This document shows positions 8,215 through 17,381 of a DNA stretch of 64,000 bases, in pieces. A program made the translations under genes and the position numbers. The DNA comes from Streptomyces sp. B21-083. Its GTDB lineage: Bacteria; Actinomycetota; Actinomycetes; Streptomycetales; Streptomycetaceae. Under the pieces are notes generated by a model. It searched no databases. It was not told the origin of the DNA and was given only the letters and a program-made list of their open reading frames with translations. How positions within the stretch are numbered: the stretch's first letter is position 1; each line of letters starts with the position of its first letter. The stretch spans positions 3,286,001 to 3,350,000 of the forward strand of contig NZ_JARUND010000001.1 in NCBI RefSeq assembly GCF_036898825.1, in the 5' to 3' direction.

Positions 8215-9623
8215 TCAGGACTCATCTCGCCAGCTCCCTGCCAGGTCGCCCCACAGGTAGGCGGTGGTCTCGACGCCTTTGAGGAGCAGGTCGATCTCCA
8301 CCTTCTCGTTGGGGGCGTGCCAGCCGTCGGAGGGGACGGAGATGCCCAGGAAGAGCACCGGGGCACCGAGGACGTCCTGGAGGTCGGCGGCCGGGCCGCT
8401 GCCGCCCTCACGCGTGTAGCGGACGGGCTTGTCGAAGGCGCGGCTCATGGCACGGACGACGGACTGCAGGGCGGGATGATCCAGCGGGGTCAGGCACGGG
8501 CGCGTGGCCGCCGCGAAGGTGATCTCGTACCGGATCCCGGGGGAACGCGGGGCGCGGTCCAGTCGCGGACGATCTTCTCGATGTGGTCGGGGTCCTGTCC
8601 GGCGACGAGCCGGAAGGAGAGTTTCACCATGGCCGAGGCCGGGACGATCGTCTTGCTGCCGGGGCCCTGGTAGCCGCCGCCGATGCCGTTGACCTCTGCG
8701 GTGGGGCGCGTCCAGACGCGCTCCAGGGTGGTGTGTCCGGTTTCGCCGTGGGTGGCATATGACTTGGCGGTGCGCAGCCACTGCTCCTCGTCGAAGGGGA
8801 GTTCGGCGAGGAGTTCGCGCTCTCGGTCGGTGAGTGCGGTGACGCCGTCGTAGAAGCCGGGGATCGTCACCCGCGCGTGCTCGTCGTGCAGTGCGGCGAC
8901 GAGGCGGGCGACGGCGGTCGCCGGGTTGGGGACGGCGCCGCCGAAGGAGCCGGAGTGGATGTCCTGGTCGGGGCCGTGGAACTGGATCTCGCACTCGGCG
9001 AGGCCGCGCATGCCGGTGCACACCGTGGGGGTGTCCTCGGCCCACATGCCGGTGTCGGAGACGATCACCGCGTCGGCGGCGAGCCGGTCGACGTGCTCCT
9101 CGACGAGGGACCGGAAGTGGATGGAACCGGACTCCTCCTCGCCCTCGACGAGCATTTTCAGATGGACGGCGGGTGCGGTGCGGCCGGTGGTGGCGAGGTG
9201 GGCGCGGACGCCGAGTGTGTGGAAGAACACCTGGCCTTTGTCGTCGGCGGCCCCGCGCGCGTGGAGACGGTTTCCCCGGACGACCGGTTCGAAGGGGTCG
9301 GTGTCCCAGCCGTCCTCGCGGGCCGCGGGCTGCACGTCGTGATGTCCGTAGACGAGGACGGTGGGAGCGGCGGGATCGTCGGCGGGCCACTCCGCGAAGA
9401 CCGCCGGGGCGCCCGGTGTCGCCCAGACCTCGACGGTGGGGAAGCCGGTTTCCCGGAGTTTGGCGGCGAGCCAGTCGGCGCTGCGGCGTACATCGGCTGC
9501 GTGGTCGGGCTGGGCCGACACGGAGGGGATGCGCAGCCACTCGGCGAGGTCGTCGAGGAAGGCGGCGCGGTGCTGTTCGATGTACTTACGGACGGCGTTG
9601 TCCGGGGCCTGGCTCATGGTCAT
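8215..9623 (-). pseudogene. M20 family dipeptidase, interrupted by a frameshift
   Basis: Reads as an ArgE/DapE/M20 metallopeptidase from ATG 9623 (or 9617, MSQAP). The zinc motifs GHHDVQP, ARGAADDKG and GEEESGS are intact, as is the dimerisation-domain segment HSGSFGGAVPNP. Near 8539-8543 (a run of five G) the frame is lost: the original frame stops at 8490, while the missing C-terminus (GIRYEITF...LAGSWRDES) continues in a second frame to the stop at 8215. Adding one base in the run restores one protein of about 469 aa. It may be a true disabling mutation or a homopolymer sequencing error. Only the C-terminal catalytic-domain part is lost in the shifted product, including its last metal-ligand region. 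Confidence 0.8.
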
Positions 9624-9627
9624 GAGC

Positions 9628-12600
9628 TTATCGGCCCGCACTGACATCCTCGTCCGGTACTTCGAACACGGCAGGCTCCTCCAGGAGCAGCCGTTCCAGC
9701 GCGGCCCGGTCCGGGAGACCGTCCGGCCGGACGGTCTCGCCGCTGCGCACGTACAGGAAGGCGGCTTTGACGGCCGCCAGTGGCACGCCCTGCTGCTCGG
9801 CCCAGGCAAGCCGGTAGATCGCGAGCTGGAGCGGGTCCGCGGTGCGGGCGCGGTGGGTCTTCCAGTCGAGGATCTCGTACGTCGTTTCCTCGCCGTCGCC
9901 TTCTTTGTAGACGGCGTCGATCCGGCCGCGTACGACGCGTCCCGCGATGTCGAGCTGGAAGGGGGCTTCGACCCGGTAGGGCGTGCGGTGTGCGTACGCG
10001 GTGTGTTCGAAGGCGTCCTTGAGGGTTTCCAGGTCGCGTTCGTCGGCGATCTCGGCGTCGCTGCCGGGCAGTTCGTCGGGCTCCAGCATCGGGAGCCGGA
10101 GTTCCTCGAAGCGGGCCTCGACCCAGGCGTGGAAGCGGGTGCCCCGGCGGGCGGCGGGCTGCGGTGGGCGTGGCATGGGGCGGGCGAGTTCCTGCGCGAG
10201 GGCGTCCGGGTCGGCGGCCAGGAGCATCAGCTGGGACGCGGTCAGTGTCGGTGGCAGGGGGACATCGGTGACGGTCTGCCGCGCGCGCAGGAGTTCCCCG
10301 GTGAGCGCGTCGAGGTCGCGGTCCCAGGAGGCGACGGAACGGGCCTCCTCCGGCGTGAGATCCGCCTCGGCGGGGTGTCTGCGGGCGTGGGGCACGGTGG
10401 CCGGGCGGTCGTGGCCGTGTCCGGTGCGGTGCGCCCGCGCGCGGGGTGGGGTCTGCGCGGGCGGTTCGGGACGGTCTGTGGTCCAGGCGTCCCAGTCGGC
10501 GTCGTCCTCCGCGGGGGAAGCGTCGTCGTGGTCCACAGGACCGTCGTCGAGGGGTTCGTCGCCCTCGTACGGAGGCTCGTCGTCCGGCGGAGGGGGCCAG
10601 TCCGGGTCGTCGTACGCGTCGGGGTCGTGAGTGGCGGTGGGGTGGCCGTCCTCGTGGGAGGCGAGGGTCTCCAGGTGGGCGAGGACCGTCTCGGCGGCGG
10701 CCCGGCGGCGGCGGAACGCGGTGTCGTCCAAAGGCAGGGGCCACAGCTGGTCGGCGGTGGACGCGTGCAGGGCGGGATTCTCCTCGCCCTCCTCCGGTTC
10801 GTCCGCCCAGACCTCGATCTCGCCGTGTCCGGCCGTGCAGTGGTCGTGGAGGGCTTGCAGGAAGTCGGAGGGGCCGCGTGGCTTCTTCTGGGAGGGGCCC
10901 CACCAGTGGCCGGAGCCGAGCAGAAGGGAGCGGGGGCGGGTGAAGGTGACATAGCCGAGGCGGAGTTCCTCGGTGTGCTGATGGTCCTTCATCGCTTCCT
11001 GGAAGGCCTTCATTCCCCGGGAGTCCCAGGCCTCGATGTCGGGCAGCGTGTCGGTGTCGCCGCGCAGCTCGTGCGGCAGGACCTTCGCCTGTGAGGTCCA
11101 TTTCTCGCGGCCCTGGGCGCTGGGGAATGTGCCGGTGACCAGACCGGGGACGGCCACGACGTCCCACTCCAGGCCCTTGGACTTGTGGGCGGTGAGCACC
11201 TTGACGGTGTTCTCGCCGCCGGGAAGGGCGTTGTCGAGGCCCTTCTCGTACTGCGCGGCCGTGCGCAGGAAGCCGAGGAAGGCGAGCAGGCCGGCCTCGC
11301 TCTCGTTGGCGGCGAACGAGGCGGCGATGTCGAGGAAGTTGGAGAGGGTCTCGCGGCGGCGGGCCGCCAGGGCGTGCGGGGACGCCGAAAGTTCCACCTC
11401 CAGACCGGTGACGGCGAGCACGCGGTGCAGTACGTCCATCAGCGGGTCGGCGAGGGAGCGGCGCAGGTCGCGCAGTTCGGTGGCGAGCCTGGCGAAGCGC
11501 ACGCGCGCGTCCGGCGAGAAGGGCAGCCCGTCGTCGTCGCCCTCGCCCCTCAGCGATGTCTCCAGGAAGGTGTCGAGGGCGTCCGCGAGCGATATCACCT
11601 CGGCGGGATCGACCCCCTCGACCGCCTCGGCGAGCCGGCGGTCCGGGTCGTCGGCGTCGCCCACGCGCGCGTGGGACACGAGAAGGCGGGCCCGGCGGCC
11701 GAGGAGGGCGAGGTCGCGCGGGCCGATGCGCCAGCGCGGGCCGGTCAGCAGCCGCACCAGGGAGGCGTTGGCCCCCGGGTCCTGGAGGACCTCGCAGACG
11801 GACACCAGGTCGGCGACCTCGGGCAGGTGCAGCAGCCCGGAGAGCCCGACGACCTCGACGGGGATGTCCCGTGCGACGAGCGCGCCCTGGATCTCGGCGA
11901 AGTCGGTGGCGGTGCGGCACAGGACGGCGATCTCGCCGGGTGCGTTGCCGGTGCGTACGAGGTGGGCGATGGAGTCGGCGAGCCAGCCGATCTCCTCGGC
12001 GTGGGTGCGCAGCAGCGCGCAGCGCACCTGGCCGTCGCGCTCGGCGCCGGGTGCGGGGCGGAGTGCCTCCACGCCCGCGTGCATGGCGCGCAGGGGCTCC
12101 GCGAGGCCGTTGGCGAGGTCGAGGAGGCGGCCTCCGCTGCGGCGGTTCTCACTGAGCGACTGGCGGGCCGCCGAGCCGCCGTCGGTGTGGGCGAAGTGCT
12201 CGGGGAAGTCGTCGAGGTTGGCGACGGAAGCGCCGCGCCAGCCGTAGATCGCCTGACAGGGGTCACCGACCGCGGTCACCGGGTGGCCGGTGCCGCCACC
12301 GAACAGGCCTGCCAGGAGGACGCGTTGTGCCACCGAGGTGTCCTGGTACTCGTCGAGGAGCACCACCCGGAACTCCTCGCGCAGAAGGCGGCCCACTTCG
12401 GGGACACGGGCGAGCGCGGCGGACAGGGCGATCTGGTCGCCGAAGTCGAGGAGGTCGCGCTCGCGCTTGGCGGCCCGGTAGCGGGTCACCAGTTCGGCGA
12501 GCTCGCGGCGGGCGGCGGCCGTCTCGGGGACCTTGCGCAGGTCCGCGTTGGTGAGTTTGGCGCCCTCGAGGGTGCGCAGCAGCTCGGCGTCGTACGCGCG

Positions 12601-13185
12601 CAGGTCCTCGGGGCGCACGAGGTGTTCGGCGAGTTCGGCGTCGAGGGTCAGGAGGTCGCTGACGAGGTCCGGGAAGGAGCGTGTGAGCGCGGGGTAGGGG
12701 CCGGGGGCTTCGCGCAGTACGCGCGCGGCCAGCTGGAAGCGGGTCGCGTCGGCGAGGAGACGGGCCGTCGGTTCGAGGCCGAGGCGCAGACCGTGGTCCT
12801 TCAGCAGACGGCCCGCGAAGGCGTGATAGGTCGAGATGACCGGTTCGCCGGGCGGGTTGTCGGGGTCGATGACGTCCGGGTCGGTGACACCCGCCCTGAC
12901 GAGTGCCTTGCGGACGCGCTCGGCGAGTTCACCGGCGGCCTTGTTGGTGAAGGTGAGGCCGAGCACCTGTTCGGGGGCGACCTGGCCGGTGCCGACAAGC
13001 CACACCACGCGTGCCGCCATCACCGTCGTCTTGCCCGACCCCGCTCCTGCCACGATCACCTGGGGAGCGGGCGGCGCGACGATGCAGGCCGTCTGCTCCG
13101 GGGTGAACGGGATACCGAGGAGCTCTTTGAGCTGCTCGGGGTCGCTGATGGTGGCTGGCACGTCAGAGAGGCTAGCGGCGGACAC
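9628..13185 (-). CDS. adnB: AdnB-like helicase-nuclease subunit
   Basis: Protein of 1185 aa. N-terminal UvrD-type motor: Walker A GAGSGKT at 47-53, DEYQDTS, GDPCQAIYGWRG and VTFTRPRS. C-terminal RecB-family nuclease with RIDAVYK and EILDWKTH carrying the metal-binding Asp and Lys. With the upstream gene it forms the actinobacterial AdnAB complex, which resects double-strand breaks in place of RecBCD/AddAB. I assigned it as AdnB because it is the downstream gene and its N-terminus resembles the mycobacterial AdnB sequence I remember. An Asp/Glu/Pro-rich insert of about 100 residues separates motor and nuclease. GTG 13185 lies 12 bases after the adnA stop, indicating coupling. Confidence 0.88.
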   Translation of the reverse strand: MSAASLSDVPATISDPEQLKELLGIPFTPEQTACIVAPPAPQVIVAGAGSGKTTVMAARVVWLVGTGQVAPEQVLGLTFTNKAAGELAERVRKALVRAGVTDPDVIDPDNPPGEPVISTYHAFAGRLLKDHGLRLGLEPTARLLADATRFQLAARVLREAPGPYPALTRSFPDLVSDLLTLDAELAEHLVRPEDLRAYDAELLRTLEGAKLTNADLRKVPETAAARRELAELVTRYRAAKRERDLLDFGDQIALSAALARVPEVGRLLREEFRVVLLDEYQDTSVAQRVLLAGLFGGGTGHPVTAVGDPCQAIYGWRGASVANLDDFPEHFAHTDGGSAARQSLSENRRSGGRLLDLANGLAEPLRAMHAGVEALRPAPGAERDGQVRCALLRTHAEEIGWLADSIAHLVRTGNAPGEIAVLCRTATDFAEIQGALVARDIPVEVVGLSGLLHLPEVADLVSVCEVLQDPGANASLVRLLTGPRWRIGPRDLALLGRRARLLVSHARVGDADDPDRRLAEAVEGVDPAEVISLADALDTFLETSLRGEGDDDGLPFSPDARVRFARLATELRDLRRSLADPLMDVLHRVLAVTGLEVELSASPHALAARRRETLSNFLDIAASFAANESEAGLLAFLGFLRTAAQYEKGLDNALPGGENTVKVLTAHKSKGLEWDVVAVPGLVTGTFPSAQGREKWTSQAKVLPHELRGDTDTLPDIEAWDSRGMKAFQEAMKDHQHTEELRLGYVTFTRPRSLLLGSGHWWGPSQKKPRGPSDFLQALHDHCTAGHGEIEVWADEPEEGEENPALHASTADQLWPLPLDDTAFRRRRAAAETVLAHLETLASHEDGHPTATHDPDAYDDPDWPPPPDDEPPYEGDEPLDDGPVDHDDASPAEDDADWDAWTTDRPEPPAQTPPRARAHRTGHGHDRPATVPHARRHPAEADLTPEEARSVASWDRDLDALTGELLRARQTVTDVPLPPTLTASQLMLLAADPDALAQELARPMPRPPQPAARRGTRFHAWVEARFEELRLPMLEPDELPGSDAEIADERDLETLKDAFEHTAYAHRTPYRVEAPFQLDIAGRVVRGRIDAVYKEGDGEETTYEILDWKTHRARTADPLQLAIYRLAWAEQQGVPLAAVKAAFLYVRSGETVRPDGLPDRAALERLLLEEPAVFEVPDEDVSAGR

Positions 13186-13197
13186 TGACAGCGCGTG

Positions 13198-16100
13198 TCA
13201 CTCGACCACTTGCCGGCCTTCGGGACGGGCGCTGCACGACGCCCGGAAGGAGCAGTGGGCGCAGTGCTGGCCCGTCGTCGGAGTGAAGCGTTCGTCGAGC
13301 ACCTTGCCCGCTGCGGTGGCCAGCAGGTCGCCGACCCACTCGCCCTCCGCCCCTGCCTCCGCCCCTCCGTCGAGGGGGGCCTGGGCCTGCACCTTGGGCA
13401 GCGTCTCGCCGCCGTCCCGTTTGGCGGCGCCCTGGCGCAGCTGGACGAGTTCGGCACCGCCCGGTTCGGGGCGTACGCCGTCGAAGGCGTCGTCGACGGC
13501 ACCTTCGCGGACGGCGAGCTGGTAGACGGCGAGCTGGGGGTGGCGGGCCACCTCGGCGGCGGTGGGCGTCTGTTTGCCGGTCTTGAAGTCGACCACGTAG
13601 GCGCGGCCCTCGCCGTCGGCCTCGACGCGGTCCATGGAACCGCGGATGCGCACTTCGTAGTCGCCGGCTTCGAGGGTCACGTCGAAGTCGTGCTCGCTGG
13701 CCACGGGGGTGCGGCCGGTTCGCCTGGAGTCGACGTGCCAGGTCAGGAAGCGTTCGAGCGCCACGCGCGCGTGCTCCTTCTCCTGCTCGGACTTCCAGGG
13801 CGCGTCGAAGGCGAGCGCGTTCCACACGGAGTCGAGGCGTTCCATGAGGACGTCGAGGTCGGCGGGGGTGTGTCCGGAGGCGACCTCGTCGGCGAGGACA
13901 TGCACCACGTTGCCGAAGCCCTGGGCGGCGGTCGCGGGGGCGTCGGCCTTCACCTCGCGGCCCAGGAACCACTGCAGGGCGCAGGTGTTGGCGAGTTGGT
14001 CGAGGGCACTGCCGGAGAGCACGACGGGCTGGTCGCGGTCACGCAGCGGGACCTTGCTCTCGGTCGGCTCGTACATGCCCCACCAGCGGTGGGGGTGGGC
14101 AGACGGCACGAGCGGGCGGCTCTCCTCGTCGGTGAGCGCGGCGAGCCGGGCCAGGCGGCGGGCGGCGGCCTCTCTGAGGGAGGCGGAGACGCACGGGTCG
14201 ACCGTGGTGGCGCGCAGTTCGGCGACGAGGGCCGCGACGGAGAGAGGGCGACGTGGGCGGCCCGTCACGTCCTTGGGTTCGACACCGAGTTCGGTGACGA
14301 AGCGGGAGGGCTGGTCTCCGTCGTCGGCGGGAGCCTTCACAGCGGTGACGACCAGGCGTTCCCGCGCGCGCGTGGCGGCGACGTAGAACAGCCGCCGTTC
14401 CTCGGCGAGCAGGGCTCCCGGGGTCAGCGGTTCGGCGAGGCCGTCACGGCCGATGCGGTCGGCCTCCAGGAGGGAGCCCCGGCGGCGCAGGTCGGGCCAC
14501 AGCCCCTCCTGGACGCCGGCGACGACCACGAGGCGCCACTGCAGGCCCTTCGAGCGGTGCGCGGTCATCAGGCGTACGGCGTCGGGGCGCACGGCGCGGC
14601 GGGTGAGGGTGTCCGCGGCGATGTCCTCGGCGTCGATCTCCTCCAGGAAGTTCAGGGTGCCCCGGCCGCCGGTTCGCTCCTCCGCGCGCGCGGCGGTCGC
14701 GAACAGCGCGCACACGGCGTCGAGGTCGCGGTCGGCGTTGCGCCCGCCCGCGCCGCCACGCCGGGCGGCCCGCTCCAGGCGTCCTGGCCAGGGTGTGCCG
14801 TTCCAGAGGTCCCAGAGGGCCTCCTCGGCCGTGCCGCCCCCCGCGAGGCGCTCCCGTGCCTTTCTGAGGAGCGCGCCGAGGCGCTGGGCGCCCCGCGCGT
14901 ATGTCGGGTCGTGGGCGACCAGGCGTTCGGGTTCGGCCAGCGCGCGGGCCAGGAGTTCGTCCGAGGGCGGCGGGACGGGGTTGCCGGCGGTTCGTTCCTC
15001 CTCCCGGAGGGCGCGGCCGAGGCGGCGCAGATCGGCGGCGTCCATGCCGGCGAGGGGGGAGGTGAGGAGGGCCAGGGCGGTTTCGGTGCCGAGCCAGGCG
15101 GCGGCTCCGGGCAGGGCGACGTCGGCGTCATCGGACTCGCCGTCCCTCGCCGTGTGGGTGCCCGTCTCCTCGCCCGCTCCGGACGCCTCCGCGGTCGCCA
15201 CCGCCCGGAGCGCCGTCAGGAGCGGCGCCACCGCCGGTTCGTGGCGCAGGGGCAGGTCGTCGCCGTCGATGTCCAGGGGGACGCCGGCGGCAGTGAGGGC
15301 GCGCCGGAGTGTCGGGATCGTACGGCCGCCCGCGCGCACGAGGACGGCCATCTCGCCCCAGGGGACACCGTCCTCCAGGTGGGCGCGGCGGAGGATGTCG
15401 GCGATGTTGTCGAGCTCCGTGCCGGACGTCGGGTACGTGCAGACCTCGACGCTGCCTCCGTCGCGGAGCGGGACGAGTCCCCGGTGGGCGCGGACCTTCT
15501 CGGCCGGGAGGCGGCTCAGGGGCATGCGCTGGGTGAGGAGGCGGGTGGCGGTCAGTGGGGTGGCGGCGGAGCGGCGGGACGTCCTGAGGACCTCGACCGG
15601 GGCAGGGCGGCCGTCCGCGCGCGGGAAGGCCTGCGGGAAGTCCAGAATGCCGTTGACGTCCGCGCCGCGGAACGCGTAGATCGACTGGTCGGGGTCGCCT
15701 AGGGCGACGAGCGTCCGGCCGCCTCCGGCGAGCGCGTGCAGCAGTCTGACCTGGGCCGGGTCGGTGTCCTGGTACTCGTCCACGTAGACGGCGTCGTAGC
15801 GGGCGGCGAGCTGCCCGGCGGTGTCGGGGCGCCCCGCGAGGAGCACCGCGCGGTGCACGAGTTCCGCGTAGTCGAGCACTCCCTGCATGTCGAGGACGTC
15901 GAGGTACTCGGCCAGGAAGGCGGCGGCGGCACGCCAGTCGGGGCGGCCGATGCGCCGGGCGAAGGCATCCAGGGCGTCCGGGCCGAGGCCCAGTTCGCGG
16001 CTGCGGGCGAGGACCGCGCGGACCTCGTCGGCGAAGCCGCGGGTGGTGAGGCAGGCGCGCAGTTCGTCCGGCCAGCGCACATGGGCCAGGCCGAGCCGTT

Positions 16101-16578
16101 CCAGGTCGGGCTGGCCGGCGAGCAGTCCGCGTACGGCCACGTCCTGCTCGGGGCCGGAGAGCAGCCGCAGGGGTTCCACGAACAGGTCGCTGTCCTGATG
16201 GGCGCGGACCAGCGCGTAGCAGAAGGAGTGGAAGGTGGTCGCGCGAGGAGCGTGGGCGGCTCCGATGCGCAGAGCCATCCGGTCGCGCAGTTCGACGGCC
16301 GCCTTGCGGCTGAACGTCAGCACGAGGATCCGCTCGGGGTCCCCGCCTTGGGCGATGCGGGCCGCCACGGACTCGACGAGGGTGGTGGTCTTCCCGGTAC
16401 CCGGGCCCGCGAGGACGAGCAGTGGGCCCCGCGTGTGGTCAACCACCGCGCGCTGTGCGGCGTCAAGACGAGGGGGATCCTGCCGCGGTGGCGGGGTGCG
16501 CACCAGTCGGTAAGCGCCACGGTTCCCCTGTCGCCCCTTGGGGTGCGACAGGCGCCTGGTGGAGGAAGAGGAGCTCAC
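13198..16578 (-). CDS. adnA: AdnA-like helicase-nuclease subunit
   Basis: Protein of about 1126 aa. It has Walker A GPGTGKTT, VDEYQDTDP, LGDPDQSIYAFRGAD and AATRARERL motor motifs. The C-terminal RecB-like nuclease shows SMDRVEAD and VVDFKTGK. Cysteines in TCALQWFL and in CAHCSFRASC look like the Fe-S cluster ligands that staple AddB/AdnA-type nuclease domains. The GTG start at 16578 is a choice; the open frame begins at 16764 and there is no strong ribosome site. It is first gene of the adnAB pair, acting in recombination-independent and recombination-linked end resection. Confidence 0.88.
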   Translation of the reverse strand: MSSSSSTRRLSHPKGRQGNRGAYRLVRTPPPRQDPPRLDAAQRAVVDHTRGPLLVLAGPGTGKTTTLVESVAARIAQGGDPERILVLTFSRKAAVELRDRMALRIGAAHAPRATTFHSFCYALVRAHQDSDLFVEPLRLLSGPEQDVAVRGLLAGQPDLERLGLAHVRWPDELRACLTTRGFADEVRAVLARSRELGLGPDALDAFARRIGRPDWRAAAAFLAEYLDVLDMQGVLDYAELVHRAVLLAGRPDTAGQLAARYDAVYVDEYQDTDPAQVRLLHALAGGGRTLVALGDPDQSIYAFRGADVNGILDFPQAFPRADGRPAPVEVLRTSRRSAATPLTATRLLTQRMPLSRLPAEKVRAHRGLVPLRDGGSVEVCTYPTSGTELDNIADILRRAHLEDGVPWGEMAVLVRAGGRTIPTLRRALTAAGVPLDIDGDDLPLRHEPAVAPLLTALRAVATAEASGAGEETGTHTARDGESDDADVALPGAAAWLGTETALALLTSPLAGMDAADLRRLGRALREEERTAGNPVPPPSDELLARALAEPERLVAHDPTYARGAQRLGALLRKARERLAGGGTAEEALWDLWNGTPWPGRLERAARRGGAGGRNADRDLDAVCALFATAARAEERTGGRGTLNFLEEIDAEDIAADTLTRRAVRPDAVRLMTAHRSKGLQWRLVVVAGVQEGLWPDLRRRGSLLEADRIGRDGLAEPLTPGALLAEERRLFYVAATRARERLVVTAVKAPADDGDQPSRFVTELGVEPKDVTGRPRRPLSVAALVAELRATTVDPCVSASLREAAARRLARLAALTDEESRPLVPSAHPHRWWGMYEPTESKVPLRDRDQPVVLSGSALDQLANTCALQWFLGREVKADAPATAAQGFGNVVHVLADEVASGHTPADLDVLMERLDSVWNALAFDAPWKSEQEKEHARVALERFLTWHVDSRRTGRTPVASEHDFDVTLEAGDYEVRIRGSMDRVEADGEGRAYVVDFKTGKQTPTAAEVARHPQLAVYQLAVREGAVDDAFDGVRPEPGGAELVQLRQGAAKRDGGETLPKVQAQAPLDGGAEAGAEGEWVGDLLATAAGKVLDERFTPTTGQHCAHCSFRASCSARPEGRQVVE

Positions 16579-16830
16579 GTGGTTCGCCGGTCCTGGTGGG
16601 TGTGCTGGTTGGCTGACCGCGTGGAGGACGGTGGCCGGGGGGTGAGGGGGGTGGGTGCTGCCGACGGTACGCCGACAGGCGGTTCGGAAGCAGGACTTCC
16701 GCTTGTTCCCACCCGCCCCGAGCGTCACCCGGGCCCCTCGCCCCACGAACGTACGCCATGGCACGGACGTGCCCGGTTTACCCCGTACGGGCCACAGGTC
16801 CCCCTGATGCCCGCCCGATGGCGGAAGCTG

Positions 16831-17196
16831 TCAGGTGTGACCCTCCGCCCGCCCGCCGCCGTCCCACCGCGCCCGTCTCATGTCGAGGCGCGGCAGATGC
16901 CCTTCGGCGGCCCTGCTCGCCTCCTTCAGGGGCGTGCCCTCCGAGCGGTAGTGGTCGAGGGCCGCCAGTTCGTGGCCCGGGAGCAGCACACCGTCGGCGC
17001 GGACGACCCGCCACCACGGAACAGCCCCTCCGTAGAGGGCCATCACGCGTCCGACCTGGCGCGGTCCGCCCTCCTCCAGCCACTCGGCCACATCGCCATA
17101 CGTCATGACACGCCCGGGCGGGATCAGCTCAGCGGCCTCCAAGGCCCGCTCGGCGTACTCCGGCAGGGCGTCCGCCGGAAGGCTCTCGTCGCTCAT
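16831..17196 (-). CDS. Alkyltransferase-like protein (MGMT/ATL fold)
   Basis: Protein of 121 aa with the MGMT winged-helix DNA-binding domain (PPGRVMTYGDVAEWL, RQVGRVMALY). At the place of the catalytic PCHRV of O6-alkylguanine transferases it reads PWWRVV, so the alkyl-accepting cysteine is missing. Such ATL proteins bind O6-alkylguanine and hand it to nucleotide excision repair. ATG 17196 was chosen; in-frame ATG 17205 is an alternative. It is not overlapped by neighbours, and the 250 bases to adnA hold no recognisable gene. Confidence 0.88.
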   Translation of the reverse strand: MSDESLPADALPEYAERALEAAELIPPGRVMTYGDVAEWLEEGGPRQVGRVMALYGGAVPWWRVVRADGVLLPGHELAALDHYRSEGTPLKEASRAAEGHLPRLDMRRARWDGGGRAEGHT

Positions 17197-17381
17197 CCGG
17201 CCCATCCTGCCCCACCCCACCGACAATGTGACGAGGCGGCCACCGTGGGTGTCTCTCGCCCCGGAGCGGAGCTTGCGGCAGACTGTGCGCCCCCGCACCG
17301 CACCCTGATGCCCCTGTGTGTCAGTGGGGCATGCCACCATCGTGCGGGCGGTGACCGGTGATACGAGACCAAGAAGAGACC

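Noticed and set aside
13195..15702. Plus-strand open frame of 835 codons opposite adnA
   Set aside because: Antisense shadow; no recognisable domain, and the minus strand has complete helicase and nuclease motifs.
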